Positions 58,864-64,000 of a stretch of 64,000 nt of DNA are shown here, piece after piece. The translations under genes were made by a program, and so were the position numbers. How positions within the stretch are numbered: the stretch's first letter is position 1; each line of letters starts with the position of its first letter. The stretch comes from Dethiobacter sp. (GTDB taxonomy: Bacteria; Bacillota; Dethiobacteria; Dethiobacterales; Dethiobacteraceae): positions 1 to 64,000 of the forward strand of contig JAGXRN010000010.1 in assembly GCA_018335875.1 (NCBI GenBank), in the 5' to 3' direction. The notes beneath the pieces are model-generated. The model searched no databases. It worked only from the letters and a program-made list of their open reading frames with translations, and had not been told where the DNA came from.

Positions 58864-59915
58864 TGTACCACCACCTCCTTACTTGCGCTCAACTCCCACA
58901 CACTGCCTCCCAGCCGCCTCTTGATTTTGTATGCCAAATATCCCACTCCAGCAAGCCTGACTGTTGAGTGGCCAGCAATTAAGGGTACTGCTTTTATTTC
59001 TGCTTTTCCTGCACCAAAAACCACAATTCTCAATAAAGCCGATTCATTAATATAGCTATACATGGACCCGGATGAAGAAAGATTTCCGATGTTATAAAAG
59101 ATAACTCCCTGTTTGTAAGTTTCAACTCTTTTCAGCGGCCCCGTTCCGGTGCCAATTACAACATGTGCTCCCTGCTCTATCAAATCACGTGCCACGTTCC
59201 TCTGTTGTTGATCCGTGTTTTCATTGGAAAAAGAAATCAGGACTATGAGCAGGTCGCTTTTCTCGCTTGCCTCTTTCACTATTTTCCGGCTGCTGTCAGA
59301 AGTGAAAGCTGCCACGCCGAGACGGTTCTTTCCTGCTTCCCATCCAGGCGGCGGATTGGCGTTTAAGGCCATTACCGCAACTGTTGTGCCCTCACTTAAG
59401 AAAAAATAAGGCGCCAGGGCTTCTGCCTCGCTGAACCCGGCGCCAATTTGCAAAATCCGGTTGGAATCAAGAAATCCTTTTGTATTAAGCAGGCCAACAG
59501 CACCATGACTCATAATGCGGTGATTGGAAATTTGAACTATGTTGATTTTGCTTTCTTCCAGCATAGTTTTCACTGATTGCTGAATCACCGGGTACTTTTC
59601 TGTTGCTGCAGAACCCGCGCTTATCGGCGCCGCCAGAGAAATAATCGCCAAGTCTGAATTGGCAAATAATCTGGTGATTTCGCCTGAAAAAACCGTATTT
59701 TTCTGCCTGTCAATCAAGGATGGATTGTAGCTGCCTCCGATAGTGACAGTAATAGCATCTTTAACCGAATGGGATTCCATGCCAAAAACAATTTCAGCTC
59801 TCTCCTCAAATAATCCGGATAAAATCACTGACACTAATAATATCAGCAGTATTGCCAGGTGGACAGTGTTATTTTTTCTGCTTTGCTTTATATATTTAAT
59901 CCCCAGGTTTTGCAT
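58860..59915 (-). CDS. capA: CapA/PgsA-family protein with altered metal site
   Basis: The 351-residue protein has one membrane segment (about 18-38) and the CapA metallophosphatase-like fold. Family landmarks are recognisable but changed. The GDxM start is IGGSYN, the NNHxxDxG motif is SNHRIMSHG, HWGxEY is SFSNEN and GHHPH is GTGTG. IFYNIGNLSSSG near 287 keeps the end motif. Active-site metal binding therefore looks lost. It starts the operon and is followed by capB. It may act as a polymer-binding or transport component. Confidence 0.85.
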   Translation of the reverse strand: MQNLGIKYIKQSRKNNTVHLAILLILLVSVILSGLFEERAEIVFGMESHSVKDAITVTIGGSYNPSLIDRQKNTVFSGEITRLFANSDLAIISLAAPISAGSAATEKYPVIQQSVKTMLEESKINIVQISNHRIMSHGAVGLLNTKGFLDSNRILQIGAGFSEAEALAPYFFLSEGTTVAVMALNANPPPGWEAGKNRLGVAAFTSDSSRKIVKEASEKSDLLIVLISFSNENTDQQQRNVARDLIEQGAHVVIGTGTGPLKRVETYKQGVIFYNIGNLSSSGSMYSYINESALLRIVVFGAGKAEIKAVPLIAGHSTVRLAGVGYLAYKIKRRLGGSVWELSASKEVVVQ

Positions 59916-60003
59916 CTAAATTACTCCTTTTTACCCTGCCCTCAACCATTACATCGACTGTTATACACATTCTCTTTATATGCGCAGTGGAGTTATACAC
60001 ATA

Positions 60004-60042
60004 GAAAAAACCAGGCGTCCAGTTTCAGTGAACGCCTGGTTC
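60004..60042 (-). terminator. Rho-independent terminator after the AOR-moaD unit
   Basis: ACCAGGCGT and ACGCCTGGT pair around a 13-base loop, and leftward TTTTTTC follows. It lies about 15 bases after the stop of the short frame at 60057-60154. Confidence 0.8.
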
Positions 60043-60056
60043 TTAATTTAAAGATA

Positions 60057-60154
60057 TTATTTCTTAGTCAGCGGCGGTATATCTTTTACTGCTTCAATCA
60101 TTTTAAAATAACTTTCATCGCGGGAGCGCAGTACTTCAGTTGGAAATAAATATC
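60057..60154 (-). other. Short coding-like frame after moaD without start codon
   Basis: Directly after the moaD stop (TAG 60155-60157), in a shifted frame, the sequence reads VGYLFPTEVLRSRDESYF then KMIEAVKDIPPLTKK and TAA at 60057-60059. No ATG, GTG or TTG precedes it in frame after an upstream TGA. It may be a remnant of a longer protein, or be reached by frameshift. I do not identify a family. Confidence 0.3.
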
Positions 60155-60385
60155 CTACCCGCCGATTAATGCAGAAATCAATACAAGCTGCCCATTTTCA
60201 GTAATCGTGTCATGGGGAAAAACTATCTTCCCGTTATACACCATGAGCAGGTGCTCAAGATTTTCTTTAAATGAGATGTATTGCAGCAAATCGGCCACAG
60301 TGCTGCCTTTGACTATCTCAACAGACTCTGTTTTTTTCTTTGACCAGAGAATTTTATATTGAACTTCTACCTGCACTTTTTCCAT
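60155..60385 (-). CDS. MoaD/ThiS-type sulfur carrier protein
   Basis: The 76-residue ubiquitin-like protein ends in LISALIGG, the diglycine needed for adenylation and thiocarboxylate formation. The body has VEIVKGSTVADLLQYISF near 29-46. ATG 60385 follows GGAG at 6 bases, and the longer frame into the AOR gene is a shadow. It lies 10 bases after the AOR gene. MoaD-like proteins are often paired with tungsten AOR genes, so it probably serves its pterin cofactor. Confidence 0.85.
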   Translation of the reverse strand: MEKVQVEVQYKILWSKKKTESVEIVKGSTVADLLQYISFKENLEHLLMVYNGKIVFPHDTITENGQLVLISALIGG

Positions 60386-60395
60386 ATTCACTCCA

Positions 60396-62099
60396 CTAGT
60401 AAACAAGCTCTGATAAATCTTCTTCGTAAAGATCAAATACTGTCCCTGTGGCGGGATTCTCTTCTTCGTAAAAATGTTCCGGCAAACGGTCGTGGGCTTT
60501 GGTAAATCCGGCTTTGCTGTTAAATTCTTTCTCCAGGTTGAGAGTGTCCCGGCATATTTTCTCCAGGTCTTCAAGCGTCAGATTCCAGCCAAAACGCGCG
60601 TTAATGAGGTCAGCCAAAATTGCGCGGTCAGGCAGGCCCGGGCCAACCATCATGCACAAACCCAGTGCATCTACCAATGTAACCCCTAACTGGGCATTAC
60701 GGGAAACTGCTACCTGGCCTTCTTTTAAATGGTGTTTTACATTCGCTCTTGGCGTGTTTCCTGCCGTATGGTCAGCACCCATGGGGGAAGTGGCATAGGT
60801 AACAGCTGTCCCCTTGAGGCCCCTTGGTTCATAACCGGGCATTCCCTGTCCTTTTACCGAGGGCACCCTTCTTACTCCAAACACTTTTCCGGTAATTACA
60901 GAACCACTGGCAATAATGCGTCCCAGATGAGTGTCGGCAACAACCTCTTCCATTAATTCATGGGCTTCTTTCCCATCTCCGAAGGGAATCACTCCACCCT
61001 CCATTGCAACGCCTATGGCACAGCCAACCTCTATGGTGTCTACACCATAATCGTTGCAGAGATAGTTCATCTTCGCCACTGCATCCAGATCGTCTATATC
61101 AAGATTAGAGCCTAAAAGGCAAATAGTCTCGTATTCCAAAGGGCTCACCAAAGTTTTTCCATCCCTGTCGGGATAAACGTTGGAGCAGCGGATAATACAA
61201 CCAGGCATACACGAGTGGGTCGTACTGCCTTCGCCTCCACGGGATTTGATGGTCTCATACAGTCTTTCGGCATTAATATTTTCAGCACCCTGGAAACGCC
61301 CTGTGGAAAAATTACGTGTCGGTAAAGCTCCAAGTGAGTTGGTGACATTCAGCATTGCAGCAGTTCCGTACTTGGGGAAGATTTCTGCAGTCTGCGGGGT
61401 CGAGAGAAGGTTTTGATGAAATTCTTTTACTTTTTCTTTAAATTCTTCTTTCCTTACAGGGCCCTTCACCCGGCAGCCTGCGTCATCAAGCACAATGGCA
61501 AGCAAATGCTTTGAGCCCATAACAGCGCCCAAACCTCCCCGGCCATTATAGCGGCTGGGGGCGCCATCGGGATCATTGTTGGTGATACCGGCAGTGAGCA
61601 GCCTTTTTTCACCAGCGGGGCCGACGAGGGCCAGGCCTATCTTTTTTCCGTATTTATTATAAAGGAGCTGGGCCTTTTCATAAGTCCCTTTGTTTATGAG
61701 ATAACCGGCTTCCTCCAGGTAAGCTTTGTCTTTGTTAATTACCAGCATGAACCACTTATCGTCTTCTCGTATACCTTCTACAACTATGGCTCTGATATCT
61801 AAGCGGCCCATTTTATGAGCAGATATGCCGCCTGCATTGCTTTCTTTTATACCTCCCGTTAAAGGGCTTTTCGCCCCAATGGACAACCTGCCCGATGACG
61901 ATACCATGGAGCCGGCAAACAGCCCGCAGGTGACTATAAGTTTATTATGAGGCCCGAGCGGCTCAGCGTACGGGGGTATTTCATCAAAAACAATACGTGA
62001 GGACAGAGACCTCCCGGATAATCTCTGATAAGCTTCTGCCAATTGTTCTTCCTTTACAGTAAGGCCGGCCATATCCACCCTGATGACTTTATCCAGCAT
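60396..62099 (-). CDS. Aldehyde:ferredoxin oxidoreductase (tungstopterin enzyme)
   Basis: The 567-residue enzyme oxidises aldehydes to acids with ferredoxin, or reduces acids. N-terminal AOR_N (about 5-205) has GLFAGSMVSSSGRLSIGAKS, then SNAGGISAHKMGRLD and YNGRGGLGAVMGSKHLLAIV. The [4Fe-4S] ligands appear as C-x3-C-x3-C in THSCMPGCIIRCSN near 298, with the distal Cys in ALGLCMMVGPG near 485. The family includes AOR, FOR and glyceraldehyde-3-phosphate:ferredoxin types. Substrate is not decided. Confidence 0.92.
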   Translation of the reverse strand: MLDKVIRVDMAGLTVKEEQLAEAYQRLSGRSLSSRIVFDEIPPYAEPLGPHNKLIVTCGLFAGSMVSSSGRLSIGAKSPLTGGIKESNAGGISAHKMGRLDIRAIVVEGIREDDKWFMLVINKDKAYLEEAGYLINKGTYEKAQLLYNKYGKKIGLALVGPAGEKRLLTAGITNNDPDGAPSRYNGRGGLGAVMGSKHLLAIVLDDAGCRVKGPVRKEEFKEKVKEFHQNLLSTPQTAEIFPKYGTAAMLNVTNSLGALPTRNFSTGRFQGAENINAERLYETIKSRGGEGSTTHSCMPGCIIRCSNVYPDRDGKTLVSPLEYETICLLGSNLDIDDLDAVAKMNYLCNDYGVDTIEVGCAIGVAMEGGVIPFGDGKEAHELMEEVVADTHLGRIIASGSVITGKVFGVRRVPSVKGQGMPGYEPRGLKGTAVTYATSPMGADHTAGNTPRANVKHHLKEGQVAVSRNAQLGVTLVDALGLCMMVGPGLPDRAILADLINARFGWNLTLEDLEKICRDTLNLEKEFNSKAGFTKAHDRLPEHFYEEENPATGTVFDLYEEDLSELVY

Positions 62100-62207
62100 C
62101 TTTAAACCTCCTGCCTTTAAAATACTACTACTTTATTTTCAATTAACCATCATCACTTTCCTGCAATAATTTAAAGAAACTGTGGCGAGAAAAGCAATGG
62201 ACCACTT

Positions 62208-63272
62208 TTAATAATGCTCCCCTTGTAAAGTGGGGCCGACAAGCAGATGCTCCTCAGAAGTTTTAGGCTGGCGCTGGGTGTGCCATTTCTTTGACAGTGC
62301 CAGGTAGGCAAAGGGGAGAGCACCAAAGGCAATGTTGCTGAAAAAAGTAGCGAGCCTCCACCACACCAAAAACTTGCCTAAAACAGCCAGTGGCACTATG
62401 AGAGCAAAAAGTGAAAAAGCCCCGAGCTCGATAGCGCCTGAACTGCCCGGCGTAGGTGCCAGTGATGCTGTAAAGAAAAGAAGCAGTTGAAAAGCTATAA
62501 CGTGCCCCAGCGGCTGCGGTGAACCCAGGCCGAAAAGGATAATCGGGGTGACTGCATAAAAACAAACCAGATAGATGCTGTTAAAAAAAAGAATGCGAAG
62601 CAAGCGCCTGGGATCTCCTCGCAGAAGAAGATTGAGCCCCTTGTGAAATTCACAAAATTTATTGCTCAGCTTTTCAAATCTTTTTATACGAAAAAGAAAG
62701 CCCAAAGTTCGCCTTGGCTCATCCACAAAAAAGAAAACACTTCCCACAACCAGTATAATTAACAGATAGGTAAGAATAACTAGCGCCAGTGGCTTGCTGG
62801 CCGGGATTGATTCGCTTACAATCCACCCTCGTGTAAAGAATAAACTAATCAAAGCCAGAACGCCCTGGGTAACATGGCTGATCATTGCACCACCGGCCAC
62901 TGCAGCTGTGGCAGTGCTTAGTTCCAGGCCTTTTCGCTTTAATACGTATACATGGACTATACCGGCGCCCATAAAGAAAGGGGTTACATTAATGGAAAAG
63001 TTGCCCGCCAGAGTCGCGTATACAGCCAACTTTAGGGGTATGGGAGTGCCAAAGGCGCCTGAAATCTCCCTGAGCCGGCAAGCATCAGCCAGCCAGGCTG
63101 TAAACAGGATTATGAGAATCAGCAGCATATAAGTGTAGGGAATACTAGCCAGCAATTCCGACATGCTGGTTTTAAGGCCATAATAACGCATAAGAAAATA
63201 TATGGTGACAACGCTTAAAGTAACTGCGGACACTATGCCGGCGATTATCTTTTTTGGGCTGAATTTAAGCAT
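62208..63272 (-). CDS. YbhN/LPG synthase-like transmembrane protein (UPF0104)
   Basis: The 354-residue protein has about eight membrane segments and the family landmarks AGNFSINVTPFFMGAGIVHV near 88, ATAAVAGGAMISHVTQGVLA near 122 and ASLAPTPGSSGAIELGAFSL near 270. The C-terminal catalytic domain of lysyl-phosphatidylglycerol synthases (MprF) is absent. It is thought to be a flippase-like membrane protein. It follows a methyltransferase gene by 8 bases and may be coupled to it. Confidence 0.87.
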   Translation of the reverse strand: MLKFSPKKIIAGIVSAVTLSVVTIYFLMRYYGLKTSMSELLASIPYTYMLLILIILFTAWLADACRLREISGAFGTPIPLKLAVYATLAGNFSINVTPFFMGAGIVHVYVLKRKGLELSTATAAVAGGAMISHVTQGVLALISLFFTRGWIVSESIPASKPLALVILTYLLIILVVGSVFFFVDEPRRTLGFLFRIKRFEKLSNKFCEFHKGLNLLLRGDPRRLLRILFFNSIYLVCFYAVTPIILFGLGSPQPLGHVIAFQLLLFFTASLAPTPGSSGAIELGAFSLFALIVPLAVLGKFLVWWRLATFFSNIAFGALPFAYLALSKKWHTQRQPKTSEEHLLVGPTLQGEHY

Positions 63273-63280
63273 GGCAGCGT

Positions 63281-63820
63281 TTACAAGACATCAACATTGG
63301 TTTGAGTTGCATCTTGACCAATGCTGTATAGATACAGGTTCTGAGGCCTGACTGCTTTCAGCGGCAGTCCTGACATGGTCCTTCGATAGGAAACCACCCG
63401 GGCGCCATTTCGCAGTTCTTTTATTATCTTTTCACTTAGCCTTTGGTGTGCTACGGGAGAAAGGTAAAGAAACACAACATCAGCCGCGGAGAGGTCTGTT
63501 TTAAAGAAATCTTTATTGATAATCCTTACTCTGCCTCCCAGGCCTTTTAGCCTGACGCGGAGTTTTAACAAAAAACACTTAAATGGGTCGATTTCAACCC
63601 CAACAGCTTTGATAGGGTATGTGGATGCAGCTTTGATAATCACCCTGCCGTCACCGGCCCCAAGGTCAAACAGTGTTTCCCCTTCCCGAAAATTTGCCAT
63701 CTCCAGCATCTGATTGACTATATGCATTGGTGTCGGGCTCCATGCGCCTCCCCAGAAAGATGGCAGGACTATTGAACCAAAAAGTAAAGCTGCCATTGCC
63801 AGTAAGATATACATCCACAT
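63281..63820 (-). CDS. Membrane-anchored class I SAM-dependent methyltransferase
   Basis: The 179-residue protein has an N-terminal hydrophobic helix (about 3-22) and a Rossmann methyltransferase fold with motif I LFDLGAGDGRVIIKAA near 50, followed by the acidic KAVGVEIDPFK and VRIINKDFFKTDLSAADVVF. A single membrane segment plus methyltransferase of this size occurs in uncharacterised families (resembling the DOT1-like/rRNA methyltransferase group). Substrate is unknown. Confidence 0.82.
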   Translation of the reverse strand: MWMYILLAMAALLFGSIVLPSFWGGAWSPTPMHIVNQMLEMANFREGETLFDLGAGDGRVIIKAASTYPIKAVGVEIDPFKCFLLKLRVRLKGLGGRVRIINKDFFKTDLSAADVVFLYLSPVAHQRLSEKIIKELRNGARVVSYRRTMSGLPLKAVRPQNLYLYSIGQDATQTNVDVL

Positions 63821-63861
63821 TTCCGCTGTTCGCCCCCTCTGTTCTTAAGAATTATTTTAGT

Positions 63862-64000
63862 TTAACCGATACTAACCAGAACCACCCCTGAAACACATAC
63901 CAACACCCCAATTGTTGCATACAGAGTGGGCTTCTCCTTAAGAACCATGACGGAAAAAGGCATTACAAAAAGTGGAGCACTGGCTGAGATCAATACTGTC
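63862..64000 (-). CDS. EamA/DMT-family transporter (C-terminal end only)
   Basis: The frame enters from the right edge and ends at TAA 63862-63864. It encodes VLISASAPLFVMPFSVMVLK, then EKPTLYATIGVLVCVSGVVLVSIG, the last two membrane segments of an EamA/DMT permease. Only 45 residues are visible, so the family call is tentative. Confidence 0.7.
   Translation of the reverse strand, partial: TVLISASAPLFVMPFSVMVLKEKPTLYATIGVLVCVSGVVLVSIG

Noticed and set aside
60155-60574. 139-residue version of the MoaD-like protein
   Set aside because: The first 63 residues lie within the AOR gene in another frame and lack MoaD character. ATG 60385 has its own ribosome binding site.
1-64000. CRISPR arrays, tRNA or rRNA genes, transposases, prophage genes, replication origin
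   Set aside because: Scanned by eye. No regularly spaced repeats, no tRNA-like cloverleaf or TTCGA arm in gaps, no transposase or integrase motif, and no DnaA-box cluster.

Overview
The window looks like chromosomal DNA of a motile, low-to-moderate GC, anaerobic Firmicute of the Clostridia, most like the Peptococcaceae (Desulfotomaculum/Pelotomaculum relatives). The reasons are the B. subtilis/clostridial order of the fla cluster, flgM-flgN-flgK-flgL-fliW-csrA next to hag, a HemZ C-terminus, a TAXI-type TRAP transporter, a LarA-type racemase and an aldehyde:ferredoxin oxidoreductase. The genus is inference; no rRNA or tRNA is present.

Layout. (1) 1-2.3 kb: end of hemZ, a 124-bp hairpin element with inverted ends, ndk, and a speD-speE pair for spermidine. 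(2) 2.5-8.3 kb: a TAXI-TRAP uptake operon (solute-binding lipoprotein, fused permease) with a LarA-type nickel racemase, then a second TAXI binding protein behind a terminator. (3) 8.7-12.6 kb: an Fbp-type ferric iron ABC transporter behind two Fur-box-like sites. (4) 12.9-17.3 kb: a small Cys protein, a broken universal stress gene, a D-2-hydroxyacid dehydrogenase, a PAS-GGDEF-HD-GYP protein and a CBS-pair protein. (5) 17.4-44.9 kb: a very large flagellar cluster, transcribed leftward from flgB (44.9 kb), covering rod, hook, motor, C-ring, export gate, FlhF/FlhG, a PilZ protein and sigma-28. fliM has left its usual place after fliL and sits at the far end with two extra fliN-like genes, behind a fapA (DUF342) gene of opposite orientation. 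(6) 44.9-45.4 kb: a long flgB leader with a cyclic-di-GMP-I riboswitch and a second structured segment that I cannot assign. (7) 45.4-53.9 kb: late flagellar genes (fliS, flaG, fliD, flagellin, csrA, fliW, flgL, flgK, flgN, flgM) with several sigma-28 promoters and a CsrA-type hairpin in the flagellin leader. (8) 54.0-54.6 kb: an AbrB-Doc pair whose Doc protein lacks the catalytic Fic residues. (9) 54.7-59.9 kb: a poly-gamma-glutamate operon capA-capB-capC followed by a CapA-like/gamma-glutamyltransferase fusion. (10) 60.1-64.0 kb: AOR with a MoaD-like partner, a YbhN-type membrane protein, a methyltransferase and the end of an EamA transporter.

How it works together. Flagellar synthesis appears to be controlled at several levels. 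Cyclic di-GMP acts through the flgB-leader riboswitch and the PilZ protein, and a GGDEF/HD-GYP protein nearby could make or degrade it. Sigma-28/FlgM controls the late promoters, and FliW/CsrA controls flagellin translation. No chemotaxis genes (cheA/W/Y/B/R/C/D) occur anywhere in the window, although two C-ring proteins keep a CheY-P-binding-type N-terminus. Nothing here is clearly a wholly new system. The least explained items are the structured RNA ahead of the riboswitch, the sigma-28 promoter facing into fapA, the inactive Doc homologue, and the two CapA-like domains with degraded metal sites.
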